A stretch of 64,000 nucleotides of DNA from Margaritispora aquatica (taxonomy: Eukaryota > Ascomycota > Leotiomycetes > Helotiales > Discinellaceae), in contig VJWN01000016.1 in assembly GCA_007644065.1 (NCBI GenBank), positions 295,207-359,206 on the forward strand, read 5' to 3'. The notes under the pieces were generated by a model that saw only the letters and a list, made by a program, of their open reading frames with translations, searched no databases and was not told the origin of the DNA. The position numbers were made by a program, and so were the translations under genes. Positions 54,799-64,000 of the stretch are shown piece by piece; position 1 is the stretch's first letter; each line of letters begins with the position of its first letter.

Positions 54799-56228
54799 TT
54801 AAGCCTCAATCTTCGCCTTAAGAACCTCCTTCAGCGTAACGGCATCAGCAGCAAACTTGCTGATACCCTCGCGAAGCTTCTCAACAGCCATGGCATCCTC
54901 GTTGAAGTCGAATCGGAAGTCGGCCTCGTTGTCAATGTAGCTCTTCTTCTCGATGTCGAGAGCAGAGGCAGCAGCGGCATCAAGCTTCTTTGGGACGGGA
55001 TCTTGGGATCCCATCATGTCCTCGAGAAGGTTGGGCTAGTGATTGTTAGTTGTGCGATAATAATAAGACGATGGCAAACTTACGGAGATGGTCAAGTAAT
55101 CGCAACCTGCCAACTCAGTGATCTCACCGACGCTGCGGAAAGATGCACCCATGACAATGGTGTCGTAGTTGAACTTCTTGTAGTAGTCAAAGATGGCCTT
55201 GACGGAGATAACTCCTGGGTCTTCCTCCTTGGAGTAGGTCTTTCCGGTCTTTGCCTTGTACCAATCGAGAATGCGGCCAACGAAGGGGGAGATGAGGAAG
55301 ACACCGGCCTCAGCAGCAGCGATGGCTTGAACTTGGGAGAAAAGGAGGGTCAAGTTGCAGTTGATTTGGTGCTCCTTTTGGAGGATGCGTGCGGCTTGGA
55401 TACCTTCCCAGGTGGAAGCGATCTTGATCAGAACGCGGGACTTGTCGACACCAACGGACTTGTAAAGCTGTTTTTGATTAGCGTTGCGTGTCTGATTTTA
55501 GGATGTTTTGCATACGTCAATGATGTGGAGAGCCTTCTCAACGGAGCCCTTGGTGCTGAAAGAGAAAGCAGCGTCGACTTCAGTGGAAACCTTTCCTGGC
55601 ACGATGGCCAAGATCTCCTTTCCGAACTCAACCAAGAGACGGTCGAGGGTAGCATCAACCTGCTCGTCAATGGTTGAACCGTGCTCCTTTCCGTATGCAA
55701 CGGCGACATCGATCAACTTTGCGTATTCAGGCTTCTTGGCTGCGGCGAGGATGAGGGAAGGGTTGGTGGTGGCATCTTGTGGCTTGTATTTGCCAATGGC
55801 TGGGAAAAATTAGTTGCATTCTTGTGGAATATGCCTGATGTGCGGGAGTAGGTTGGAAGATGGTATGATGTGGTTGTGATGTTCGGGTTGCAGGATGGTA
55901 TGATGGTTTGTGGATCTTAAGGGTTGGGGGTGGTCTTACATGCGAAATCACCTAGACAAACATGATTAGCTTTTTTTCTTACGAATAGGATGAATTGAAG
56001 CTTACCAGAATCACTGACAACAGTCTGCAATGAAGAAAACCAATATTAGCAAACTATTTTTCCATATTTTCTTCGCGCGGCCATGTTCTAAGCTTCGAGA
56101 TATGGGCCATTTCAAGCGCTTCTGTTTCCGACCCCGCTACTTTTCCCACTCTAGGAGGGGTAGTAACCACAACAAAGAAAACAACTTACGGTTCCTGAAG
56201 CCTTGAGCTGTTCGAGAGAGTTAGACAT
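54799..56228 (-). CDS. tal1: Transaldolase (324 aa)
   Basis: Six exons: 56228-56190, 56024-56006, 55951-55940, 55799-55516, 55467-55084, 55035-54799 (975 nt, in phase). Exons 2 and 3 are only 19 and 12 nt; joined, they complete the conserved N-terminus '[20 protein letters not shown]'. The enzyme moves a dihydroxyacetone unit from sedoheptulose-7-phosphate to glyceraldehyde-3-phosphate in the non-oxidative pentose phosphate path. The Schiff-base lysine is Lys133 ('[11 protein letters not shown]'), the acid/base Asp lies in 'DATTNPSLI' or the preceding loop, and '[19 protein letters not shown]' and '[10 protein letters not shown]' are typical. The length matches class I transaldolases (yeast Tal1, 335). 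Cytosolic; no targeting signal. The third intron (140 bp) and first (165 bp) are longer than the rest. Confidence 0.97.
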
Positions 56229-58805
56229 GATTGATGATTGTGTGTAGAGTGATTGTTTTGTGATGTGATTGTTGTGTGTGTATTATTTGAAGGTGGTGAA
56301 TGGGTATGAAGAGAGGAAGAAGAGAGTGGTAGAAGTGGCGGACAGAGAGCTTTTGATGTCGAGCGTTGGAGAAAAAAGTTGCCAAGTCGAGCCGATTAAA
56401 TCGGAGACGCAGGGAGAAACTGACGAGCAGGAACTCCTGCTGTTGCTCTGCCACTCACCAGTCCCCCTCTCCTCTCCTGCCACTTTCTCCTACCTACGCA
56501 CCAAAATCCGATACTTTTTACCCCTCCGTTCCTTCCCTTCCCTACCTCCTCCTCCCTACCTACCCCTGTCACTTGCCACACACTCCATCGTCATAAGAGT
56601 TTAGTGGGGGGTTACTCAGCACCCCGGCAGGGTCCCCACTTAGGTAATTCAATCCAATCAGACTCCTTTCTCTACTTTGGTCTAGAAGTATTATGGATTA
56701 TTATGGAGTATTATGGAGTATTATGGAGTATTATGGAGATGGAATACGGTAAAGGTATTCAAAGCTTTCTTTCTTCTTTTTCCCTTTGAGCTTGGTAAGT
56801 AAGTACCCAGTAGTCCCTTCAGGAAGCATACCATACAACCATACAATACACATGATGTTTTTCTTTTCTCGTCAGTGCATTTCTCCGTTTCTCAACAGAA
56901 AACTCCGAGGATAGTAGTGGCTAGCAATCAATTTGTGGACCAGTACTACCCTTCTGCGTGATTGCTCATTGCTTATTGGGAACAACGACGAAATGTCTCA
57001 TGTCGGTTGAAATACCTCACCTCAGATGAGTTTAGATCACCTCATCCCACCTTCTGCACTTGGGGGTTCTATGCTTCGACCGACTTCCTAATCATGACAT
57101 TGTTACCCATTTGCCAGCAATGACAGAATGACATCTCAAGGACCACAGAGCTCCGTTCGGGCCGTGGCATTTCATTCGCCGCTGGAACCACGATAATGGA
57201 ACATCTGCCACATCTGCCACATCTGGAACATCTAGATGTTCGAAACAGTCAGCACAGAATCAATTTATTTCATTTGTTAATCATCCATCTGGATTTTTAC
57301 GCCTCACGCCTCTGGAGAACTGTTGTCCGCAAGTCTAAGATCTCCTGCCGCCCCGCGAAAAAAAGATTGATATGGGTAACAAAGGCCGATCATGGTCACA
57401 CACCATAGGTATGGAATGGCATATCGAGTCCGAAGTACGAGCGAGTAGTTCTGTCAGTCTGGTGAGGTTGAAGTTCTTCCGCTGAAATCCGTGAGGACCC
57501 GCGGAGGCACCCACAGAGCAAGAGCACGTTCGAGCCTGCTAATCCCAATTCGTCCTTTCGTTTTGTCGGTGTTAAAGACCTCAACCTTTTAGTTTGGTGG
57601 AAGTAGTTGCTTCTGCATGGAGCTGGGAAATGTTTGTTATCTACCTTACTCTCTCGCTATCATTTGAACGAGTAGGACCAGACGCTCCGGACAAATTCTA
57701 GGATTCCATACAAAAAGCAGACATGCCCGTCCCGCCTGCATGCTTATCCAAGGCCGTTCGTTGTTGTTGAAGTACCTACTCTATCCACAAAGACAAATTC
57801 GAGAACATCAATGCGAAAAAGGCTCAGATGCGTACATGCCTGTGGACCTGTTGTTCTTAGAGGCTGAAAGTGGTTGTAAGATTACATACCTAATCTTTAT
57901 TACATACGCAACGCTCATCAAAGCCTTTTATATCGCAGGTCTCCATTCCGGCCGGTTCGAGAAGTAAAAAAAAAGGACCTCCATGTGGCCACAAAGCATC
58001 AACGAGTAGATCGAATGGCTACTTACCTAGCTTATTTGATCGACGGGTATTCCCAAATGTACAAACAGATATTGCCGCTCAGGTTAGATGCGACAAGATT
58101 TACACCTAAGGTAGGTAGGTACTTTATCTATTCATGTTGGTTGGAGAAGCGAGCGATGGGGATGTAGTGAAGAAAGGATTCGGATTCGAATTCGTCATGC
58201 CAAATACCCACTGAAGACTCAATCAAACTGCTTCTTATCTAAGTAGGTAGGAAAGTAGGTACTTGGATCGAGCATCTCCTGTTCGGGGAAGGATGGTCAT
58301 ATTTCTTCAATCTTATCTGATCTGATCTGATGGGTCAACAATCAATCCAGCCCAAGGTACTGAAAGGTACTTATTTTCAAAAAAAAAAACTTCCTTTTTG
58401 TCCCGATAGATGGATAGACGAGACGAGACGAGGCGAGAGAGATAAGTTGTATGTTTCTTGCATCTTTCCAATTGGAGGTACAGACGATACCGTTGTGTCA
58501 CGTGATATCTCGACAAACTTGCGCAAAGTTGTTCACTTAGGGTAAGCAAGGTACTTACTTTTGTTATCATGGTGCTGAAGTGTCTCTCAATTTCTTAACG
58601 AATATAGCAATTGTATGGAATAGGAGAAATGCCTCGGTGTCGGAACAAAATCTCACACGACGACTTTGAAATTCGTGTTGGTCATCTATAAACTTGTTTG
58701 GAATGCGGTTGGTAGGGAATTGTATACAAACTATTAAGTGTAATACCTTCTAAAAATTACGATTCTCTCGTCTACCTACTCATTACATTTCTTGATGATG
58801 CAAAC
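56229..58805. other. Long intergenic region upstream of transaldolase
   Basis: 2.6 kb. An 11-bp 'tattatggagt' tandem repeat (about four copies) is at about 56690-56742. The pyrimidine-rich stretch at 56460-56575 likely belongs to a promoter. Short palindromic 'taggtaggta' strings occur at about 58110-58122 and 58243-58260. Frames at 57196-57408, 57740-57967 and 58313-58570 have no domain. No gene or RNA seen. Confidence 0.4.
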
Positions 58806-60876
58806 TCACACCAACGATTCTCCCAAAACACCCGAACTCCTCTCCACCCCTCCCTCTTTCTCCACCCCCATGCCCTCCACTTCACCACTAGCCCTCCGAT
58901 CCTCCTCATCCTCCGGCGTCCCACCTCTACATGCCCACTCATCCACAAACCTCAACGTCTCGCGATCCCACCAGCGATTCATAACCAGCAACCTCACCGG
59001 CACCAACGCAATGATGATGACCGGGAACGCCGGCGCCGCCGGCGTCAGCGTCACGTAGAAGATGATCCCCGTCATGACGATCTGCACCGCCGTGTACGAG
59101 TGGATGCCCCAATAGCTCTTGACGGCGCGCGGCAAAGGAGGCAGCTCAGACACGGGCGTGAGCATGTGAAAGAAGCGGAACAGGATCGGGTTCACGGCGA
59201 GCGATTGCTCGCCCATGAAGAGGAAGAGCCCGGCGAGGACAGAGGTCGGCGTTAGGCCTAGGACGTGCTGGAAGGGCGGGGACACGAACAGCAGGATCCC
59301 GGCCGCTTGGAGGAAGGCCGACCATCGCTGCTCGTACACCTCTTGGTGCTCTTTGTGCTCGATGCGCCGCTCTTGCTTCTTCTCGTCTATGGCGACGAAT
59401 TCCGTGCGGACGGTGTGGAGGAGAGATTCGGAGTGTAGTGGTGCTTGAGGCAGGAGGCCGTTCGCAGGCGGAATGCCTAGCATGCCGCAGATGGCGGTGG
59501 TGGTGCCGAGCAGGACGATGTCCCATGCGTAGCCACCCGGTTTCTTGGTCCCGTAGCGGTCGATGGTGCAGATGATGGAGCTGATCTCGTGGTCGAAGAA
59601 GAACAGCACCGTGATGATGGCGCCGGGGATGAGGGACAGGAAGATCCACTCCACGGGCAGCTTCCAGAACTGGACGAAGAACACAGTTCGCTCAGGCGAG
59701 CTCGGGCGGAAGGACGTCTGGACCGGAAGCGTCTCCTTGTCCAAGCTCGCCAGTTCGCCAATGTGCGGCATCCCGATGAAGAGGATGATGGAGATGGCGG
59801 CGGCGTACTCGGCTAGGCCCATCCGGACGTATTTCCCAAACAGCGGCTTCCAGGAATTCGCGCTCGAGAGGAGCACCGCGAGGAGGAAGGTCCCGACGGC
59901 GCCGATGACGGAGTACAGGAAGGAGGCGAAGGAGACGGAGGCGTGGGCTCGCTCGAGCTCTTGCACCGCCTTGTGGAAGTAGATTACGCTGTTGAGGAGC
60001 GAGAAGATGTCCGCGCTGAACGTGGTCACGTATTGCATGGTCCAGTCGTGCGCGTTGAAGATCGCGAGGAGGTAGTGCATCCACCCGGCGTGGATGAGGG
60101 ACCATGCCATTACAGAGAGGAAGTCGACCTGATGGTGTTAGCAATGCTGTTTGCACGCTGAAGAGGTAACTTACGTGGAAGGACTCCTGACAAAGAGTAT
60201 ATATATTCTCAGCCAATACTGAGAACGGTCCCGTAACACCCAGGATCGTAAGCGGTTGACTTGAGAACCTATTTATTTTATCCATCAGCACTCATCTCCT
60301 TTCATCTTCTCCTTCTCATATCTCATAGCATTCGGTTACTCACAACGAGAAAATAATCCCACACAACCCCGTACTAAACACCACCTCAATCGTCCCATAA
60401 CTCGCACCCGTCAAAACATATAAGTCACTCGCAAACGTGATCCCCGGCAAGATGTTCGTGAAGAACACATATACAGCGCTCGCAAATACAAGCTGGTTGA
60501 ACAGCGTCCAGTCAGACACATATCGTGACCTGATGTTTTTCAGATCCTGCTTGAGGAGACGGAAAGGCTGCAGTTTGCCGCCGTGTGAGAGATAAGACTT
60601 CCATTTTTCTTTGAGTGATCGTTTTTGAGGCGATGATGTCCCTAGAGAGACGTAGCGGTCTTCCGAGCTGGATTGGTATTGCTTCTCGAGTTCTGTTGGT
60701 TTTTGATCCCGTTCGAGCTCGGGCTCTGTGTCTGTGTCTTTTCTGAAATGTAGGATGGCATCGGGAGGGGAATCCTCGATTCCTGATGCGTTTCCCGAAT
60801 TGGGAAGAGTGGTGGATGCAGAGCTAATGTCTAGAGAGGATTTCCTCCTCAGAGGCGAGGATTGAGGATTCGTCAT
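58806..60876 (-). CDS. SLC4-family anion exchanger, Bor1-like (649 aa)
   Basis: Three exons: 60876-60344, 60268-60175, 60128-58806 (1,950 nt, in phase). The N-terminal 100 residues are cytosolic and Ser/Pro-rich. The HCO3-/borate transporter core follows: 'VYVFFTNILPGITFASDLY', 'QPLTILGVTGPFSVLAENIY', 'FFFDHEISSIICTIDRYGT' then 'KKPGGYAWDIVLLG', and 'GMLGIPPANGLLPQAPLHSE'. All are hallmark stretches of SLC4 proteins. The cytosolic linker 'EFVAIDEKKQERRIEHKEH' and 'EQRWSAFLQA' match the yeast Bor1 branch. It should export borate or exchange bicarbonate at the plasma or vacuolar membrane. The gene is GC-rich, so long antisense frames (59563-59982 and others) are shadows. It faces Mtg1 across about 620 bp. 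Confidence 0.93.
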
Positions 60877-61498
60877 AATATTAGGCGTGTCTGTTGCTCT
60901 ATTCCACCCAGATACATATTCGAGAGAACGAAACTCTCAAAAATTGATATAAAATTCAATGCAGGGTTCCGAAAGGATATATAATGTGAGATGCGAGGCT
61001 GTTTATGAGCCCGTATCTTGTTCAATTCTTGTTTCCTTACGTACTGCTCCGCCACTCATAGGGTCCAGCTAGATGCAGCTAAGGCTCTTGTGCAAATCTT
61101 GGTTGATGAAAACTAACGAGTTTGATGCGTGGGATCTACCTATTGCGTTTATAGATGCTAAAACGTGGACATTTCAACAAGTTTTGAGATTTGGAAATCA
61201 TTTCGCCAAGCGAGAAAAAAGTATGAGATGCAGCCAGGGGCTGAAGTGTCGAAAATGGGTCTTTTGAACATTTTTGAAATGTGTAACAAAATTTTGACAC
61301 ATTTAGAGTCAAGTCGATTAGACGTCATCGGCGCTGCGCAACCCGCCTCTCATTGGTCGCCTCGCTTGCCTCAAAAATTCCCTAACTCTCAGCCTTGTGT
61401 CTCCTTTCAGTCGAAGACAACATCTTGACGACCTCTCTACCTACTTCTAAAGTACAAACAGCAATGGACCATAGGTAGCACCAAGCACTATCCGAATA
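60877..61498. promoter_or_regulatory. Shared upstream region of the Bor1-like and Mtg1 genes
   Basis: Bidirectional intergenic region of about 620 bp. An ATTGG (inverted CCAAT) lies at about 61352-61356, some 145 bp before the Mtg1 start. No clear TATA box on either side. Confidence 0.4.
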
Positions 61499-62603
61499 AT
61501 GGCACAATTTCTACCCCGCGCCGTGTTTCCTGCGCAACTCTCCCTACCACGCTCGTATTTCCTCGGGCATCATGCATCGGGTCTATCAAAGATGAAGACA
61601 ATGCTCTCACAAATCGACCTCATAATTGAGTGTCGAGACTATCGCGTCCCACTCACATCGATGAATCCGCTATTCGAGCAGAGTCTGGCAGGGAGGGAAA
61701 GGCTGGTTATATATACCAAGCGGGATCTTGGGAGTCGAGACAGGCCTAGCGACAGGAGGGTATGTAGTATTTCTTCCTCCAAATGCACAACTTGTGAACA
61801 ATCGCTAACGCTCCTCCTCCACCTTCCAGAGAGAAGAAATAATCCGCTCCTGGCACGCCCCACGCCCAACCCTCTTCTCCAACCATCGCTCGAAACGCGA
61901 CCTGAAAACGATCCTCTCCTTCGCCTCCTCGCACGCCCTCGCCAACCCCTCCCTCCTCGGCTCCCGAATCCTCATAGTCGGGATGCCGAACGTGGGGAAA
62001 TCTTCTCTCCTCAACGCCCTGCGCATGCAAGGCGTGCACAAAGCCAAAGCAGCCTTCACCGGGGCCCAGCCAGGCGTGACACGGAAGATCGCCTCTGGTG
62101 TGAAGATCATCGAGAAGGACGAGGAGCACGGCACTGAGGCCGTGTACCTCGTCGACACACCCGGTGTCTTCGTCCCGTTCGTGCCGGATGCAGAGGCCAT
62201 GCTCAAGCTCGCGCTGGTGGGCAGCGTGAAGGATACTATCATTGCGCCTGTGACGCTGTGCGATTACCTGCTTTACCACTTGAACAAGCAGCAAGATGGG
62301 CCGGGGCTGTACGCGGAGTACAGCGGGCCGACGAACGATATCCAGGTCCTGCTAGACGGGATGTGTAGGAAGACAGGGAGACTGGGCAAGGGCGGCGTGC
62401 CGGACTTGGATGCCGCGGCGTTGTGGATGATTCAGCGGTGGAGGCAGGGGAATATGGGGCATTTCCTGCTGGATGAGGTGGTGGAGGGTGGGCTGGAGAT
62501 GAAGTTGAGGGAGGAGGTGGGCACGAGTTTGAGTCAGGCGAGGAAGCTGGCGAAGGATGCGCAGAGGGCGAGGAGTAAGGCCAGGAGTCCAGTTGCTGGT
62601 TGA
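61499..62603 (+). CDS. mtg1: Mitochondrial ribosome-assembly GTPase Mtg1 (344 aa)
   Basis: Two exons: 61499-61759, 61830-62603 (1,035 nt, in phase). Circularly permuted GTPase of the YlqF/MTG1 family: the G4-type motif ('VIYTKRDL', about residues 71-78) comes before G1 ('GMPNVGKSS', about 138-146) and G3 ('DTPG', about 197-200). 'GAQPGVTRK' is the G2 region. The Met/Arg/Phe-containing N-terminus (MAQFLPRAVFPAQLSLPRS) fits a mitochondrial import signal. The yeast protein acts in late assembly of the mitochondrial large ribosomal subunit at the inner membrane. G4 reads TKRD where the consensus is NKxD; this is seen, and whether it is the rule in related fungi I cannot check. It ends in an Arg/Ser-rich tail 'KDAQRARSKARSPVAG'. 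Confidence 0.93.
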
Positions 62604-63117
62604 GATTTGTACGATTAGGACAGAGACATGAAGGGATGAGAGGAGTATCAACTCATGATTTGAATCATGAAAGTCCGAGCCGAGAGCAGGAGGTCGACGA
62701 TGATAAGCGAAGCTACCTAGCTTAAGCTACTTTAACATCTACTTGGGGGCCTTTTTGGCTTGAAGCGAGCTCAGAGCGTCCAAGGTGTAAATCCTATGGG
62801 GTCAAAGCTGTTGCGAAGGATTCAAAAACACCACTCAACGGGGTGATGGGAAGAAAAGGCATTGGCTTTTGAGACTGAGTGTGTAAGATACAAAGGTGAG
62901 GTAGGTGTACTAAATATCATGTCCAAAATATCATGTACAAAATGTAATATTCTGATTGTGTATGTTACACTCACGAGTTTAAGACACATATATGTTCAAA
63001 AAGACTGTCATAATAGCAAAGCCATCTCGCTGTATACACTTTTGTTTTTATCATACAGATACAAAATTCCCTTCCCATTTTCATTTCCATTTCATTCCTA
63101 GGGCCCGAATTTTCCCT
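62604..63117. other. Intergenic region between convergent Mtg1 and Wbp1 genes
   Basis: Short 3'-to-3' spacer. It contains the 3' UTRs of both genes. Repeated 'aatatcatgt' lies at about 62915-62935. No gene. Confidence 0.5.
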
Positions 63118-64000
63118 CTAATTCACCTTCTTACCCTTAGTTGTCAACTTCAAAGGCACAGGCTTGCTCCACAGCCACAGCGCACAGAACGCCAACCATC
63201 CAGTAACTGTAACAGCAATACCCGAGATCCAAGGCCATGCGTTGCTGATAACCCAACTTCTGTCCCACTCGTCGTGGGCGAAGTGGCGGACGGTCACAGT
63301 GTTCTTCTCCTCGATATTGGAAAGGAATGGGCGCTTGTAGTTCACTTTGAAGTTGAAGATGCCATGTTGGTCAGGCAGCTTGAAGGATGTGGTGTAGATT
63401 GCTGAGGTGGCCGTTGTGGTAGCAAGGTCCAGATTGCGACGGTGGAAGGGTGAGAGCATAGAGAATTCGAGCTGGAGTGAGTCGTCTGTTGGTGTGGTGA
63501 ATGGAATCCACTTGTCCCAGGAGTACTCGGAGATCTCAATCGAGTAGGTCTGCGGTGAGTTAGCCCTTGTTTTCTTCCACCAATGTACAGGCACTTACCA
63601 CATCGTTCTTCACTCGGTAAATCTTTGGGTTGGTGATGTTGCTCTGAACACCATTCTCAAATAGATGATGCTCAATCTTTCCAACCTTCAAGACTCCAAT
63701 CTCGTTAAAGGTCCAGCCAGTAACTTCCTTTGCGAAGGCCTGGTTAGAAGTCTTAACTTCCTTGGCGTCTGTTCCAACACCACCAAGTCCAACACTTCGC
63801 TTGACCTTGCCATCAAACCAAGCATCCTCGAGCATCTCTGCAGCTCCAATGACGGTGAATCGTGCCGAGTTTCTTGCTTGCATGGTGGTGATCAAGGACA
63901 ATTGTGGTCCAACCGCGAATGGATCCTCAACACCCTCAACATCGTCTTTGGGGTTGTATGAATATGCGGTTCTTGGTGCTCGCAGAAGTGGTGTCAGAAG
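63118..64000 (-). CDS. wbp1: Oligosaccharyltransferase subunit Wbp1/OST48 (3' part only, 277 codons)
   Basis: Two exons in the window, >64000-63599 and 63549-63118 (834 nt, in phase); the 5' part lies beyond the right edge. The start of what is visible, 'LLTPLLRAPRTAYSYNPKD', matches the middle of OST48. 'ARFTVIGAAEMLEDAWF', 'EVTGWTFNEIGVLKVGKIEH', 'EISEYSWDKWIPFT' and 'SFKLPDQHGIFNFKVNYKR' follow in the family's order. A single C-terminal membrane helix ('WISGIAVTVTGWLAFCALWLW') and a short cytosolic tail ending KKVN fit the type I topology. In Wbp1 a C-terminal KKxx motif retains the protein in the ER; here the last four residues are KKVN, a match. Role: structural subunit of the complex that moves the glycan from dolichol to Asn in the ER. 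Confidence 0.95.

Noticed and set aside
54700..55677. 325-codon plus-strand open frame
   Set aside because: It lies antisense to the transaldolase exons, whose translation is unmistakable, so it is a shadow frame.
59563..60291. Long frames on both strands inside the Bor1-like gene
   Set aside because: They come from GC-rich codon use of the real gene; they translate to Arg/Ala/Asp-rich low-complexity protein.

Overview
The window is nuclear DNA of a filamentous ascomycete (Pezizomycotina). I lean to a leotiomycete, but the sequence alone does not settle the class. Evidence: genes are split by many short introns (about 45-65 bp) with GT-AG ends and CTAAC/CTGAC-like branch sites; there is a Clr5-ankyrin protein, a fungal CSC1-type channel and a fungal Rho1-GEF; and an AT-rich block carries the mark of RIP, with Gln codons turned into TAA/TAG inside a dead retroelement.

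Layout. 1-7560: gene-free, AT-rich, RIP-degraded repeat block. It holds two minisatellites (about 52 bp and 43/86 bp units), a small GC-rich island (about 4946-5110) and a dead Ty1/copia pol region (about 5600-7260). 7.6-10.1 kb: border zone with one intronless membrane-protein gene. 10.1-16.3 kb (minus): a 20-exon gene whose exons join in phase into one 1,632-residue secreted protein, with a GH71 alpha-1,3-glucanase, six small Cys modules, a Ser/Thr linker, a Cys/Gly repeat and a C-terminal S8 subtilase with an intact catalytic triad. This is the most unusual object here. 17.36 kb: tRNA-Leu(AAG) with a 16-nt intron. 18-31 kb: FucP-like sugar permease, a small membrane protein (weak), Clr5-ankyrin protein, SAM methyltransferase with a CCG-N10-CGG palindrome next to its TATA box, and a small basic protein. 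33-64 kb: housekeeping genes: CSC1/OSCA-like channel, Tudor-SN (SND1), Cu/Zn SOD, Rho1 GEF (Rom2/Rgf1 type), a Gly/Ser-rich small protein, a small CxxC...CxxC protein, transaldolase, a Bor1-like SLC4 transporter, mitochondrial GTPase Mtg1, and the 3' part of the OST subunit Wbp1/OST48, cut by the right edge.

The genes do not form one pathway. The GH71-protease and the Rho1 GEF both concern the fungal wall (alpha-glucan/protein breakdown, and Rho1 signalling to beta-glucan synthesis). The permease and transaldolase belong to sugar uptake and the pentose phosphate route. Exon sums were checked by hand: every multi-exon model below gives a total divisible by three.
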